Shown in pieces: positions 1 to 15,486 of a DNA stretch of 64,000 nt. Both the position numbers and the translations under genes were made by a program. Under the pieces are notes generated by a model, which was given only the letters and a program-made list of their open reading frames with translations, was not told the DNA's origin and did no database searches. The stretch spans positions 467,058 through 531,057 of the forward strand of contig NZ_LNUP01000015.1 of the NCBI RefSeq assembly GCF_001512295.1, read 5' to 3'. This DNA is from Pseudomonas sp. EpS/L25 (lineage in GTDB: Bacteria; Pseudomonadota; Gammaproteobacteria; Pseudomonadales; Pseudomonadaceae). How positions within the stretch are numbered: position 1 is the stretch's first letter; every line of letters begins with the position of its first letter.

Positions 1-612
1 GACATCAATGACCTGGACTTCGAGAACCTCGGTTCCTGGCCCAAGCCGATCAAGGTCATCGCCTGTCTGCTGATTGTGCTGGTGGTGCTGCTGCTCGGCT
101 ACCAGTTCCACCTCAGCGACATGGAAGCGCAGCTGGACAGCCAGAGGTCCCAGGAAGAGGCCCTCAAGCAGCAATACGCCAGCAAGGCCTTCCAGGCCGC
201 CAACCTGGATGCCTACAAGCAGCAGATGGTGGAGATGGAGGAATCCTTCGGCGCCCTGCTGCGCCAATTGCCGGGCGACACCGAGGTGCCCGCGCTGCTG
301 GAAGACATCACCCGTACCGGACTCGGCAGTGGTCTCGAGTTCGAGCAGATCAAGCTGCTGCCGGAGGTGACGCAGCAGTTCTATGTCGAGTTGCCGATCC
401 AGATCACCGTCGTCGGTAGCTATCATGACCTGGCGACCTTCGTCAGCAGCGTGTCCAGCCTGCCGCGCATCGTCACCCTGCATGACTTCGATCTCAAACC
501 AGTGGATGACAAGAATGCCAATGGCGGTTCCGTTTCCGGCGGCGGTGGCAAGTTGCGCATGAACGTCCTGGCCAAGACCTATCGCTACAACGACAAGGGG
601 CTCGGCAAATGA
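1..612 (+). CDS. pilO: Type IV pilus inner-membrane alignment protein PilO (5' end outside window)
   Basis: The reading frame is open from base 1, so the true start lies upstream; 203 residues are visible. A cytoplasmic stretch is followed by one membrane segment at visible residues about 19-36 (VIACLLIVLVVLLLGYQF), a coiled-coil region about 38-75, and a periplasmic ferredoxin-like domain, the standard PilO layout. PilO pairs with PilN in the inner membrane and, with PilP, links the pilus motor to the PilQ secretin. The stop overlaps the pilP start by 4 bp (ATGA), which indicates translational coupling in a pilMNOPQ operon. Identification rests on architecture and on the following pilP and pilQ. 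Confidence 0.93.
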   Translation, partial: DINDLDFENLGSWPKPIKVIACLLIVLVVLLLGYQFHLSDMEAQLDSQRSQEEALKQQYASKAFQAANLDAYKQQMVEMEESFGALLRQLPGDTEVPALLEDITRTGLGSGLEFEQIKLLPEVTQQFYVELPIQITVVGSYHDLATFVSSVSSLPRIVTLHDFDLKPVDDKNANGGSVSGGGGKLRMNVLAKTYRYNDKGLGK

Positions 613-1127
613 GAACGCCCCTGTTGCTCTGCCTGCTGACCACCGTACTGGTCGGTTGCGGTTCCAGCGATACCAGCGATCTGCAGGCGTTCATGGACGA
701 GACCCGTGCCAAGCCGCGGGGCTCCATCGAGCCGCTGCCGCAGTTTCGCGCCTACGAGCCCTTCACCTATGCCGCAGCCGCACTGCGCAGCCCCTTCCAG
801 GCACCGGTACGCATCGATCCCACGGTACGCCAGCGCGGTACCGGCAACATCAAGCCGGACGTGAATCGGCCCAAGCAGTTTCTCGAAGGCTTCAATATCG
901 AAACCTTCAGCATGGTGGGCATCCTGGCCAATGCCAGTGGCCGCTATGCGCTGGTCAACGGTGCCGGAGGCGTGCATCGCGTCAAGGTAGGGGATTACCT
1001 GGGGCGTAACGACGGACGCATCACCAAGATTACCGACGGTGAGATCGACGTGATCGAAATCGTCCCGGATGGCGAGGGTGGCTGGCTGGAACGGCCGCGC
1101 ACCATCACCTTGAAGGAAAAGACTTAA
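609..1127 (+). CDS. pilP: Type IV pilus lipoprotein PilP
   Basis: The protein has 172 residues. A lipoprotein signal peptide ends in the lipobox LVGC with the lipidated cysteine at residue 17. A proline-containing linker (residues about 30-85) leads into the C-terminal beta domain, where FNIETFSMVGIL and ALVNGAGGVHRVKVGDYLG match the PilP fold. In the family PilP binds the PilN/PilO heterodimer through the linker and the PilQ N0 domain through the beta domain, so it bridges the inner membrane to the secretin. It overlaps pilO by 4 bp and ends directly before the pilQ ATG. Confidence 0.95.
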   Translation: MRTPLLLCLLTTVLVGCGSSDTSDLQAFMDETRAKPRGSIEPLPQFRAYEPFTYAAAALRSPFQAPVRIDPTVRQRGTGNIKPDVNRPKQFLEGFNIETFSMVGILANASGRYALVNGAGGVHRVKVGDYLGRNDGRITKITDGEIDVIEIVPDGEGGWLERPRTITLKEKT

Positions 1128-3365
1128 ATGGGCAGGGCGAGCACTGTGAACACTACTATCGCGGGACGACTGGGACTGGGCCTGGCCCTGCTGCTGAGCA
1201 GCCTGGCCGGCCAGGTCCTGGCGGCGGATCTGCAGGCCTTGAACGTCGCCTCCCTGCCCGGGGATCGCGTCGAGCTCAAGCTGACCTTCGACCAGCCGGT
1301 CGCCGTGCCCAAGGGCTATACCATCGAGCAGCCGGCGCGCATCGCCCTGGACCTGCCTGGGGTCTCCAACAAGCTGGGTACCAAGAGCCGCGACCTGGGC
1401 AACGGCAATGCTCGCAGCGTGACGGTGGTCGAGGCGGGCAACCGCACCCGGCTGATCATCAACCTCACCAATCTGGCCAGCTACGATACCCGCGTCGACG
1501 GGCGCAATCTCTTCGTCACCATCGGTGGCACGGCGGGCGGTCAGACGGCCGCCGCCCAGGGTGGCCTGACGCCCAATCTGCCGCGCGCTGCCGCTCCCGC
1601 CACCGTGACCGCCCCGACGACGGGCGGCGTGGCACGGACGGTCTCGCCAGCCACCCCGGCGACGTCCAGCGTGGCGGCCATGACCGCTGCCCGGCCGCAA
1701 CTGCGTGGCAAGGCGATCCGCCATATCGATTTCCAACGGGGTCCCCAGGGTGAGGGCAACGTGGTCATCGACCTGAGCGAGACCGGCATCAATCCGGACA
1801 TCCAGGAGCAGGGCGGCAAGATCCGCCTGGCCTTCGCCGGTACCCAGTTGCCCGAGGAATTGCGTGTGCGGCTGGACGTCAAGGATTTCGCCACCCCGGT
1901 GCAGTTCGTCAATGCCTCGGCTGACAGCAGCGGCGCCTCCATCGTCATCGAGCCGACCGGAACCTACGACTACCTGGCCTACCAGACCAACAATCGCCTG
2001 ACCCTGAGCGTCAAGCCGCTCACCACCGAGGAGAAGGAAAAGCGCGCCGCCGATCGCTTCACCTACACCGGCGAGAAGCTGTCGCTCAACTTCCAGGACA
2101 TCGACGTACGCTCGGTGCTGCAGTTGATCGCCGACTTCACCAACCTCAACTTGGTGGCGAGCGACACCGTGCAGGGCAACATCACCCTGCGCCTGCAGAA
2201 CGTGCCCTGGGACCAGGCCCTGGACCTGATCCTCAAGACCAAGGGTCTGGACAAGCGCCAGATCGGCAACGTCCTGCTGGTGGCCCCGGCCGACGAGATC
2301 GCGGCCCGCGAGCGCCAGGAGCTGGAGTCCCAGAAGCAGATCCAGCAACTGGCCCCCCTGCGCCGTGACCTCATCCAGGTCAACTATGCCAAGGCCGCCG
2401 ACATCGCCAAGCTGTTCCAGTCGGTCACCAGTGCCGACAAGACCGCCGATGAGCGGGGCTCCATCTCGGTGGACGAGCGCACCAACAGCATCATCGCCTA
2501 CCAGACCCAGAACCGCCTGGACGAGCTACGGCGGATCGTTTCCCAGCTGGACATCCCGGTGCGCCAGGTGATGATCGAGGCGCGGCTGGTGGAAGCCAAT
2601 GTGGACTACAGCAAGCAGCTGGGGGTACGTTGGGGCGGCGCTGCAACTTCAGGTAACTTCGCTGTCTACGGCAAGGATGGTGCCACCACGGTCGACCAGA
2701 CGACAGGCCAAGTCTACTTGCCGGGTACGACCACCATCGGTAATTACACCGCGACCAGCGGGGTGGCGCCGACGCCCTTCGTCGACATGGGCGTCAGCGG
2801 CAGTACCTCGGGTATCGGGGTCGGCTTCATGGTCGGCGGCAAGATGCTCGATCTGCAACTGTCCGCTCTCCAGGCCAGCGGTAACGGCGAAATCATCTCC
2901 CAGCCCAAGGTGGTGACCTCGGACAAGGAGACCGCCAAGATCCTGCGCGGTACCGAGATACCCTACCAGGAGGCCAGCTCCAGTGGCGCCACCAGCACCA
3001 GCTTCAAGCAGGCCGCCCTGTCGCTGGAGGTGACGCCGCAGATCACGCCGGACAATCGCATCATCATGGAGGTCAAGGTCAACAAGGATGCACCGGACTA
3101 CCAGAATGCCCTGAACGGCGTACCGCCGATCAGCAAGAACGAGGTCAATGCCAAGGTGCTGGTGAGCGATGGCGAGACCATCGTGCTGGGTGGGGTGTTC
3201 TCCAATACCCAGACCCGCTCCACCATCAAGGTGCCCATGCTGGGCGACATTCCCTACGTAGGGCGGCTGTTCCGCCGGGATGCGGTCACCGACAGCAAAG
3301 TGGAGCTGCTGATCTTCCTCACGCCGCGTATCATGAACAACCAGGCGATAGCGGTTGGTCGATGA
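1128..3365 (+). CDS. pilQ: Type IV pilus secretin PilQ
   Basis: The protein has 745 residues. A Sec signal peptide (about 1-33, ending QVLA-AD) precedes two AMIN domains (about 35-125 and 195-295) expected to bind peptidoglycan. Then come the secretin short N-terminal domain (about 335-390), an N1-type domain (about 400-480) and the C-terminal secretin beta-barrel region (about 570-738), which includes EVTPQITPDNRIIMEV and LVSDGETIVLGGVF. A Pro/Ala/Thr-rich linker separates the AMIN domains. PilQ forms the outer-membrane gate for the pilus fibre. The ATG at 1128 follows the pilP stop immediately; an in-frame GTG at 1146 is an alternative start that would still keep the signal peptide. It is slightly longer than typical pseudomonad PilQ. 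Confidence 0.96.
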   Translation: MGRASTVNTTIAGRLGLGLALLLSSLAGQVLAADLQALNVASLPGDRVELKLTFDQPVAVPKGYTIEQPARIALDLPGVSNKLGTKSRDLGNGNARSVTVVEAGNRTRLIINLTNLASYDTRVDGRNLFVTIGGTAGGQTAAAQGGLTPNLPRAAAPATVTAPTTGGVARTVSPATPATSSVAAMTAARPQLRGKAIRHIDFQRGPQGEGNVVIDLSETGINPDIQEQGGKIRLAFAGTQLPEELRVRLDVKDFATPVQFVNASADSSGASIVIEPTGTYDYLAYQTNNRLTLSVKPLTTEEKEKRAADRFTYTGEKLSLNFQDIDVRSVLQLIADFTNLNLVASDTVQGNITLRLQNVPWDQALDLILKTKGLDKRQIGNVLLVAPADEIAARERQELESQKQIQQLAPLRRDLIQVNYAKAADIAKLFQSVTSADKTADERGSISVDERTNSIIAYQTQNRLDELRRIVSQLDIPVRQVMIEARLVEANVDYSKQLGVRWGGAATSGNFAVYGKDGATTVDQTTGQVYLPGTTTIGNYTATSGVAPTPFVDMGVSGSTSGIGVGFMVGGKMLDLQLSALQASGNGEIISQPKVVTSDKETAKILRGTEIPYQEASSSGATSTSFKQAALSLEVTPQITPDNRIIMEVKVNKDAPDYQNALNGVPPISKNEVNAKVLVSDGETIVLGGVFSNTQTRSTIKVPMLGDIPYVGRLFRRDAVTDSKVELLIFLTPRIMNNQAIAVGR

Positions 3366-3370
3366 CATAA

Positions 3371-3889
3371 GTGCGTAATCTGTTTCTGGTAGGACCGATG
3401 GGCTCGGGCAAGAGCACCATCGGTCGGCTCCTGGCGAAGGAATTACGGTTGCCGTTCAAGGATTCCGACAAGGTAATCGAAGAACGTACCGGTGCCGACA
3501 TTCCCTGGATCTTCGACGTGGAAGGCGAGCAGGGCTTTCGTGAGCGCGAAAGTGCCGCGATCGCCGACCTGTGCGCCGAAAACGGCCTGGTCATGGCGAC
3601 CGGAGGCGGAGCGGTCCTGCGTGAGGACAATCGCCAGGCGCTCAAGCGCGGTGGCCGGGTGATCTATCTGCATGCCTCCATCGAGCAGCAGATCGAGCGA
3701 ACCGCGCGGGATCGCAACCGACCGCTGTTGCAGACGGCCGATCCGGCGGCGGTACTGCGCAACCTGATGGCCATGCGCGATCCGCTCTATCGCGAAATCG
3801 CCGACATCGTCATCGAAACCGACGAGCGGCCGCCACGGCTGGTGGTCCTGCAGATACTCGACCGTCTGAAAGCCCTGGCGCCGCATTAA
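3371..3889 (+). CDS. aroK: Shikimate kinase AroK
   Basis: The protein has 172 residues, the usual length. It phosphorylates shikimate at the 3-hydroxyl with ATP in aromatic amino acid synthesis. The Walker A loop GPMGSGKST sits at residues 8-16; the shikimate-binding [11 protein letters not shown] region and the GGGAVL motif follow, then the LID region with the RDRNRPLLQ arginines. Translation is taken from the GTG at 3371, five bases after the pilQ stop, because it gives the conserved N terminus ([15 protein letters not shown]). Close linkage to pilQ and aroB is the standard pseudomonad order. Confidence 0.95.
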   Translation: MRNLFLVGPMGSGKSTIGRLLAKELRLPFKDSDKVIEERTGADIPWIFDVEGEQGFRERESAAIADLCAENGLVMATGGGAVLREDNRQALKRGGRVIYLHASIEQQIERTARDRNRPLLQTADPAAVLRNLMAMRDPLYREIADIVIETDERPPRLVVLQILDRLKALAPH

Positions 3890-3941
3890 AGCCGACGGCG
3901 TTCTGCGCTATGCTAGGCGCCCTTTGAATCAAGGTGACGGC

Positions 3942-5036
3942 ATGCGGACTCTTCACGTCGAGCTCGGTGAGCGCAGCTACCCGATCTATATCGGCCAGGG
4001 CCTTCTGGATCGCCCGGAATGCTTCCTGCCCCATCTCGCCGGGCGCAAGGTGGCCATCGTCACCAACGACACCATCGCGCCGCTCTATCTGGAGCGTCTG
4101 ATGCAGACGCTAGGCGACCGACCGATCAGCTCGATCGTGCTGCCCGATGGCGAGGGGCACAAGAATTGGGAAACCCTGCAACTGATCTTCGATGGACTGC
4201 TGCAGGACCGCCACGACCGCAAGACCACCCTCATCGCCCTGGGTGGCGGGGTGATCGGCGACATGGGCGGTTTCGCCGCGGCCTGCTACCAGCGCGGCGT
4301 GGACTTCATCCAGGTGCCGACCACGCTGCTGTCCCAGGTGGATTCCTCGGTAGGCGGCAAGACCGGCATCAACCACCCGCTGGGTAAGAACATGATCGGT
4401 GCCTTCTACCAGCCCAAGGCGGTAGTCATCGATACCGACAGCCTGTCCACGCTGCCGACGCGCGAGTTGTCGGCGGGTCTGGCAGAAGTCGTCAAGTACG
4501 GCCTGATCTGCGACGAGCCCTTCCTCGGCTGGCTCGAAGAGCACGTCGAGGCCCTGCGGTCCCTCGACCAGGCGGCGCTCACCGAAGCCATCGAACGCTC
4601 CTGCGCGGCCAAGGCCGCGGTGGTGGGCAGCGATGAGCGGGAGTCGGGCTTGCGGGCGATCCTCAACCTTGGCCATACCTTTGGCCACGCCATCGAGACC
4701 CACCAGGGCTATGGCGTCTGGCTGCATGGCGAAGCCGTCTCGGCCGGGATGGTGATGGCATTGCAAATGTCCGTGCTGCTGGGCTGGTTGAGCACCGAGC
4801 AGCGCGACCGCGCCATTCGCCTGCTGGTGCGGGCAGGGCTTCCCGTGGTGCCGCCGGCGGACATGCAGCCGGCCGATTTCGAACGCCTCATGGCGGTGGA
4901 CAAGAAGGTCCTGGATGGACAACTCCGGCTGGTGCTGCTCAGTGACCTGGGCCAGGCCGTGGTGACCGCCGACTTCGCCCGCGACATTCTCGAGCAGACG
5001 CTGCGTACCGATTACCAAGCGCTGACCGCCCAGTAA
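3942..5036 (+). CDS. aroB: 3-dehydroquinate synthase AroB
   Basis: The protein has 364 residues and converts DAHP to 3-dehydroquinate, the second shikimate step, using NAD and a divalent metal. Visible motifs are the nucleotide-binding [13 protein letters not shown], the substrate-loop [14 protein letters not shown], and metal ligands in the AEVVKYGLI glutamate, the [11 protein letters not shown] histidine and the [11 protein letters not shown] histidine. The ATG at 3942 gives the conserved [16 protein letters not shown] terminus and has AAGGTGA just upstream. An in-frame TTG at 3924 would only add six residues. It lies 52 bp after aroK and 18 bp before the SPOR-domain gene, so the three are probably co-transcribed. 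Confidence 0.95.
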   Translation: MRTLHVELGERSYPIYIGQGLLDRPECFLPHLAGRKVAIVTNDTIAPLYLERLMQTLGDRPISSIVLPDGEGHKNWETLQLIFDGLLQDRHDRKTTLIALGGGVIGDMGGFAAACYQRGVDFIQVPTTLLSQVDSSVGGKTGINHPLGKNMIGAFYQPKAVVIDTDSLSTLPTRELSAGLAEVVKYGLICDEPFLGWLEEHVEALRSLDQAALTEAIERSCAAKAAVVGSDERESGLRAILNLGHTFGHAIETHQGYGVWLHGEAVSAGMVMALQMSVLLGWLSTEQRDRAIRLLVRAGLPVVPPADMQPADFERLMAVDKKVLDGQLRLVLLSDLGQAVVTADFARDILEQTLRTDYQALTAQ

Positions 5037-5054
5037 GGAGAACAAGAGAGTCCC

Positions 5055-6659
5055 ATGTCCAATCTGCACGCCGACGAAGCCTTCCTCGGTCACTATCAGT
5101 TCACTCACGATCCCTTCGCCGCTCGGGTGCCCGGCTTCAAGTTCTTCCCGGCGCAACGCAAGCCAGTGCTGGGGCAACTGCACCACCTGGCACGCTACAG
5201 CCAGCTGCTGCTGGTGGTCAGCGGTCCGCAGGGCAGTGGCAAGACGCTGCTGCGCCAGGCGCTGGTGGCCAGCACCAAGAAGGAGGCCGTGCATTGCGTG
5301 GTGATCTCCGCGCAGAACGGCGGCGACGTCCGTACCGTGCTGGGCCAGATCGCCAAGGGGGTCGGGGCGAGCAGCCAGACCCCAGCGGCCATCCTCGAAC
5401 AGGCGGCGGAAGTGCGCCTGGCGGGGCAGGAGGTCTACATCCTGGTGGATGACGCCGAAGCGTTGGCCACCCCCGCGCTGGAAGCCCTGCTGGAGCTGGC
5501 CGGTGGCGCCGAAAAGGAGCGCCTGCACGTCTTCCTGTTCGGCGAGGCGGAAGTGGTGATGCGCCTGGAGGACATCGCCCAGGGTGAAGAGCGCTATCAC
5601 GCCATCGAGTTGCTGCCCTACAGCGAGAGCGAGGCCGAAGAGTATCTGGCCCAGCGCCTGGAAGGTGCCGGCCAGGGTCTGGAGATCTTCACCGACGAGC
5701 AGCTCGCGACTATCCACGAGCGTTCCGGCGGTTGGCCGGGACGGCTCAACGAAGAGGCGCGGGATGTCCTGGTGGCTGGCATGAGCGCCCGCCGCAAGAA
5801 GGCTGCGGCGCCGGCCAAGGGATCGCGTAACCTGCTGGCCGCCCTGCCGCGCAAGCATCTGGTCATCCTGGGCGTCGTGGTGCTGGCGGTGGGTGCCGCG
5901 GCACTGTCGCTCAAGGGCGGCAAGAGCGAGGCGCCGACCACTGCCGCGAGCGGTCAGGCGCTGCCGCTGGGTGGTCAGGGCTCGGCGGCGGCCAACAAGG
6001 AGGCCCAGGGCGCCCCTATCCAGTTCGATGGCTCTTCCAAGCCGCTGCCCCTACCGCTGGTAGGTGACTCGCAGCCGGTGATTCGCGAGCCCCTGGCGGA
6101 AGCGGCCGGTGGTCGTCAGGCCGGTACCGCGGCGGGCAATGACCTGGGTGCGGGCGGAGTGCCGCCGACCGTGACCACGGACGCGCCGCCGATCAGCGAC
6201 GAGGACGAACTGCCCAGCCGCACGCCCGCGCGGACGCCGGCGCCCAGCGCCCCGGTGGTCGCCGCACCCGCGCCCAAGCACACGGCGCCTGCCCCGACGA
6301 CGTCGGCCCCGGCACCCGCCAAGCCCGCTCCAGTCGCGGCGCCGACCCATGCCGCCGGTGGTGCTGGCGCAGGTTGGTACGGCAGCCAGTCCGGCAGCAA
6401 GTACGCCCTGCAGGTGGTGGGGACCAGCACCGAGAAGGCTGCTCAGGCTTTCATCGCCAGCCAGGCCGACAGTGGCAACTTCCGCTATTTCAAGAAGAGC
6501 TACCAGGGCAAGGCGCTCTATGTGGTGACCTACGGCAGCTTCGCCAATCGCGCGGCGGCCGAGGCAGCGGTCAAGCAACTGCCGGCCAAGGTCCAGGCCA
6601 GCAAACCCTGGCCGCGTACCTTCGCCAGCATTCAGCAGGACATCGCGACCAGTCGTTGA
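5055..6659 (+). CDS. AAA ATPase/SPOR-domain membrane protein, DamX-like
   Basis: The protein has 534 residues. An ExeA/DamX-type AAA domain occupies about 20-240, with Walker A GPQGSGKT at 57-64 and a Walker B-like ILVDDAE. A basic stretch and one membrane helix follow at about 270-288 (HLVILGVVVLAVGAAALSL), then a long Pro/Ala-rich periplasmic linker (about 300-445) and a C-terminal SPOR domain (about 448-530, including KYALQVVGTS and YVVTYGSFANRAAAEAAV). SPOR domains bind denuded glycan at division septa, so a role in cell division or envelope remodelling is likely. The gene sits between aroB and gltB, as in other pseudomonads. Whether the ATPase domain hydrolyses ATP cannot be told from sequence. 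Confidence 0.85.
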   Translation: MSNLHADEAFLGHYQFTHDPFAARVPGFKFFPAQRKPVLGQLHHLARYSQLLLVVSGPQGSGKTLLRQALVASTKKEAVHCVVISAQNGGDVRTVLGQIAKGVGASSQTPAAILEQAAEVRLAGQEVYILVDDAEALATPALEALLELAGGAEKERLHVFLFGEAEVVMRLEDIAQGEERYHAIELLPYSESEAEEYLAQRLEGAGQGLEIFTDEQLATIHERSGGWPGRLNEEARDVLVAGMSARRKKAAAPAKGSRNLLAALPRKHLVILGVVVLAVGAAALSLKGGKSEAPTTAASGQALPLGGQGSAAANKEAQGAPIQFDGSSKPLPLPLVGDSQPVIREPLAEAAGGRQAGTAAGNDLGAGGVPPTVTTDAPPISDEDELPSRTPARTPAPSAPVVAAPAPKHTAPAPTTSAPAPAKPAPVAAPTHAAGGAGAGWYGSQSGSKYALQVVGTSTEKAAQAFIASQADSGNFRYFKKSYQGKALYVVTYGSFANRAAAEAAVKQLPAKVQASKPWPRTFASIQQDIATSR

Positions 6660-6679
6660 TTCTTGCTTGACACGAAACT

Positions 6680-6725
6680 AAAGCCCCGGTGCTATCACGA
6701 GAGTGACGCTGGGGCTTTCTTTTTT
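6680..6725 (+). terminator. Rho-independent terminator after the SPOR-domain gene
   Basis: A stem of AAAGCCCC (6680-6687) pairs with GGGGCTTT (6711-6718) and is followed by a run of T (CTTTTTTG). It ends the pil-aro-SPOR transcription unit about 20 bp after the stop codon. Confidence 0.88.
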
Positions 6726-6759
6726 GCGTCATTGAATTTTCATTAGGTGTCATCGGTGT

Positions 6760-6787
6760 TTGTCGAAGCCATTTTTTTCGCTACACT
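6760..6787 (+). promoter_or_regulatory. Candidate sigma-70 promoter for gltBD
   Basis: TTGTCG (6760-6765) and TACACT (6782-6787) are spaced by 16 bp, with an AT-rich spacer, about 90 bp upstream of the gltB ATG. The call is from pattern only. Confidence 0.45.
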
Positions 6788-6875
6788 GGACGGCCTTTGA
6801 CTGTCCGAAAAAAGTTCAAATAAACGGACCGTTTTGTGATGCCTTCGCAATAACCTGATTGCCGGTGAGAGCGCT

Positions 6876-11324
<4,449 letters not shown>

Positions 11325-11387
11325 CGACTTCGATGCCGGCTCCTCAAGGCGCCGGTTTCACCGTGCTAGCTCGTGACGCCCAGCTGA

Positions 11388-12833
<1,446 letters not shown>

Positions 12834-12852
12834 GCCCAGTCCGTCGGACAGG

Positions 12853-12883
12853 AGCCGACCGGTGCAAGCCGGTCGGCTTTTTT
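12853..12883 (+). terminator. Rho-independent terminator of gltBD
   Basis: A ten-base perfect stem, AGCCGACCGG (12853-12862) with CCGGTCGGCT (12869-12878), is followed by TTTTTT. It lies 20 bp after the gltD stop. Confidence 0.92.
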
Positions 12884-12930
12884 GTGGGCGGGATCCTGTC
12901 GGCGCGGGGCTCCGTGCACTATCCGCCAAG

Positions 12931-13010
12931 CAATCGCGGCCATGGGCCGCTCCTACGAAAAGCACCACTCTGTAGGAGCGGTCGCTACGGCGCACCGGCA
13001 TGGCCGCGAT
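12931..13010. repeat. Inverted pair of REP-type repeats
   Basis: The gltD-hemE gap (12834-13202) contains GCGGCCATGGGCCGCTCCTA (12937-12956) and, facing it, TGTAGGAGCGGTCGC with GGCATGGCCGCGAT. This is the Pseudomonas type of short repeat built on GTAGGAGCGGCC...GGCCGCGAT; further members occur near 29.4, 29.65 and 62.8 kb. The two members face each other and could form a cruciform or an RNA hairpin behind gltD. Nothing else was recognised in the gap apart from the terminator. Confidence 0.75.
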
Positions 13011-13202
13011 TAGCCCGCCGAGCCGTAGGATTGAAAACCGCACAGCGTTTTCTGGCTGGATGACTGTCCGGCGATAGGCGAGGCTGCACCGTCACCCTAC
13101 GGAGCACCCCATCACCCCGATAGACAAAAGCCTCCGCTCGCCGCCGTGCCTTTTGCCAGCCGCTTTGCGACAATGCCGGCACTTTTGCTGCCGGATGTCG
13201 CC

Positions 13203-14270
13203 ATGACTGCCTTGAAGAACGACCGTTTCCTGCGTGCCCTGCTCAAGCAGCCGGTGGACGTTACCCCGGTGTGGATGATGCGCCAGGCCGGACGTTACCT
13301 GCCCGAGTACCGCGCCAGCCGGGCCCGCGCCGGTGACTTCATGAGTCTGTGCAAGAACCCGCAGTTCGCCTGCGAGGTGACCCTGCAGCCGCTGGAACGC
13401 TATCCGCTGGACGCGGCCATCCTCTTCTCCGACATCCTCACCATCCCCGATGCCATGGGCCAGGGCCTGTATTTCGAGACCGGCGAGGGCCCGCGCTTTC
13501 GCAAGGTGATCGATACTCCGGCGGACATCGAGGCGCTCCCGATCCCCGATGCCGAATCCGACCTGGGCTACGTGATGGACGCCGTACGCACCATTCGCAC
13601 GGCGCTGGACGGCCGGGTACCCCTGATCGGCTTCTCCGGCAGCCCCTGGACCCTGGCGACGTACATGATCGAAGGCGGCTCCAGCAAGGACTTCCGCAAG
13701 GCCAAGGCCATGCTCTACGACACCCCCGCGGCCCTGCACCTGCTGCTGGACAAGCTGGCCCAGGCGGTTACCGCCTACCTCAATGGCCAGATCCGCGCCG
13801 GCGCCCAGGCGGTGCAGATCTTCGATACCTGGGGCGGCAATCTGTCGGCGGCGGCCTACCAGGAATTTTCCCTGGCCTATATGCGCAAGATCGTCGCCGG
13901 GCTGATCCGCGAGCACGAAGGACGCCGGGTGCCGGTGATCCTCTTCACCAAGAATGGGGGGCTTTGGCTGGAAAGCCTGGCCGACAGCGGCGCTGAGGCC
14001 CTGGGCCTGGACTGGACCTGCGATATCGGCGAAGCCCGCCGCCGCGTGGGTGGCAAGGTCGCCCTGCAGGGCAACATGGACCCCAGCGTGCTCTACGCCA
14101 AGCCGGCGGCCATTCGGGCCGAGGTGGGACGCATCCTGGAGAGCTATGGCCAGGGCAGCGGCCACGTCTTCAACCTCGGCCACGGTATCACCCCCGAGGT
14201 GGACCCGGCCCATGCCGGTGCCTTCATCGAGGCCGTGCACGAGTTGTCTGGGCGCTACCACCAGGGCTGA
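13203..14270 (+). CDS. hemE: Uroporphyrinogen decarboxylase HemE
   Basis: The protein has 355 residues and decarboxylates uroporphyrinogen III to coproporphyrinogen III in haem synthesis. The conserved N-terminal [16 protein letters not shown] arginine cluster, the catalytic aspartate in [27 protein letters not shown], and the C-terminal [13 protein letters not shown] are all present. The start at 13203 ([10 protein letters not shown]) is chosen over an upstream in-frame ATG at 13146, because the family begins with this sequence. Its position after gltBD is the usual pseudomonad arrangement. Confidence 0.96.
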   Translation: MTALKNDRFLRALLKQPVDVTPVWMMRQAGRYLPEYRASRARAGDFMSLCKNPQFACEVTLQPLERYPLDAAILFSDILTIPDAMGQGLYFETGEGPRFRKVIDTPADIEALPIPDAESDLGYVMDAVRTIRTALDGRVPLIGFSGSPWTLATYMIEGGSSKDFRKAKAMLYDTPAALHLLLDKLAQAVTAYLNGQIRAGAQAVQIFDTWGGNLSAAAYQEFSLAYMRKIVAGLIREHEGRRVPVILFTKNGGLWLESLADSGAEALGLDWTCDIGEARRRVGGKVALQGNMDPSVLYAKPAAIRAEVGRILESYGQGSGHVFNLGHGITPEVDPAHAGAFIEAVHELSGRYHQG

Positions 14271-14277
14271 CTGTGCC

Positions 14278-14298
14278 GGGATCGGCCCAGCCGATCCC
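14278..14298 (+). terminator. Short perfect hairpin after hemE, possible weak terminator
   Basis: GGGATCGGC (14278-14286) pairs perfectly with GCCGATCCC (14290-14298) across a three-base loop, eight bases after the hemE stop. There is no T-tract, so intrinsic termination is uncertain. Confidence 0.4.
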
Positions 14299-14362
14299 AA
14301 GTCGAGCGAGCGGGCTGCTGCCGGTTGCGGCATAGTCGGGGTTTTCCCGATGGAGCGCCGCC

Positions 14363-15376
14363 ATGGCCCAGATGACCCCGGAAGACTTGCAGCAACTGGC
14401 CGAGGACGTACTTCAGGCCCATGGCTTCAGCCCGGCGCAGGGCGCGGCCATTGCTACCATGATGGTGGCCGGCCAGCGCGACGACTGCGCCTCCCACGGC
14501 ATCTATCGGCTGCTGGGCATCGTCAAGACGCTCAAGGCCGGCAAGGTGGTGCCCGATGCCGAGCCAAGGGTAGAGGACCTGGCCCCGGCCATCGTCCGCG
14601 TCGATGCCGGTGGCGGCTTCTCCCCGTTGGCCTTCGCGGCGGGTCTGCCCCTGCTGGAGGCCAAGGCGCGGGCCTGCGGCCTAGCGGCCCTGGCGATCAA
14701 CCGCTGCGTGCACTTTTCGGCGCTCTGGGTGGAAATGGAGGCCCTCACTGCCCGTGGCCTGGTGGCCCTGGCCTGCAATCCGACCCAGGCCTACGTCGCT
14801 CCGGCCGGAGGTCGTCGCCCCCTGTTCGGCACCAATCCCATCGCCTTCGGCTGGCCGCGACCGGAAGGTGTGCCCTTCGTCTTCGACTTCGCCACCAGCG
14901 CCGTGGCCCGCGGCGAGATCGAGCTGCATCGCCGGGCCGACAAGGCCCTGCCCGAGGGCTGGGGCGTGGATGCCGAGGGCGCGCCCAGCAGCGATGCCCG
15001 TACCGTGCTGGAGGAGGGCGCCATGCTCACCTTTGGCGGTCATAAGGGCTCGGCCTTGTCGGCCATGATCGAGTTGCTGGCCGGGCCGTTGATCGGTGAT
15101 CTCACCAGCCCGGAGTCCTCCGACTACGATGCGGGAGCCGGCGGGCTGCCCTATCACGGCGAACTCATCCTGGCCTTCGACCCCCAGCGCTTTCTCGGCG
15201 CTGCACTAGCCGACTATCAACAGCGCGCCGAGGCGCTATTCGCCGGTATCGAGGCCCAGGGTGCCCGGCTGCCGTCGCAGCGTCGCTACCAAGCGCGGGA
15301 ACGCAATACCGCCCGCGGCTGGCTGGAGGTGCCGGACGAGTTGCTCGCCGAGGTCCGGACGCTGCTGCCGGACTGA
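14363..15376 (+). CDS. Ldh2/MDH2-family NAD(P)-dependent oxidoreductase
   Basis: The protein has 337 residues and belongs to the malate/L-lactate dehydrogenase type 2 family. Typical segments are SHGIYRL near the N terminus, the catalytic-region histidine in NRCVHFSALWVEME, GTNPIAFGWP, FDFATSAVARGEIE and GGHKGSALSAMIELL. Members reduce 2-oxo or cyclic imino acids; in pseudomonads some are delta1-piperideine-2-carboxylate/pyrroline-2-carboxylate reductases (DpkA). No D-lysine or hydroxyproline catabolic genes surround it, so the substrate is not assigned. It has its own gap on each side and is probably monocistronic. Confidence 0.8.
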   Translation: MAQMTPEDLQQLAEDVLQAHGFSPAQGAAIATMMVAGQRDDCASHGIYRLLGIVKTLKAGKVVPDAEPRVEDLAPAIVRVDAGGGFSPLAFAAGLPLLEAKARACGLAALAINRCVHFSALWVEMEALTARGLVALACNPTQAYVAPAGGRRPLFGTNPIAFGWPRPEGVPFVFDFATSAVARGEIELHRRADKALPEGWGVDAEGAPSSDARTVLEEGAMLTFGGHKGSALSAMIELLAGPLIGDLTSPESSDYDAGAGGLPYHGELILAFDPQRFLGAALADYQQRAEALFAGIEAQGARLPSQRRYQARERNTARGWLEVPDELLAEVRTLLPD

Positions 15377-15486
15377 TCCACCGCGCGATATGCATCACCT
15401 GTAGAGGACTGCGACAACGCGCCTCCTGAACCCCGTCGCAGGCTCAAGGTCCACGGCTGGCTACTATCGTGCCAGCCTGGATCTTC

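Noticed and set aside
14278-14298. Confident Rho-independent terminator after hemE
   Set aside because: The stem is perfect but there is no T-tract, so it was listed with low confidence only.
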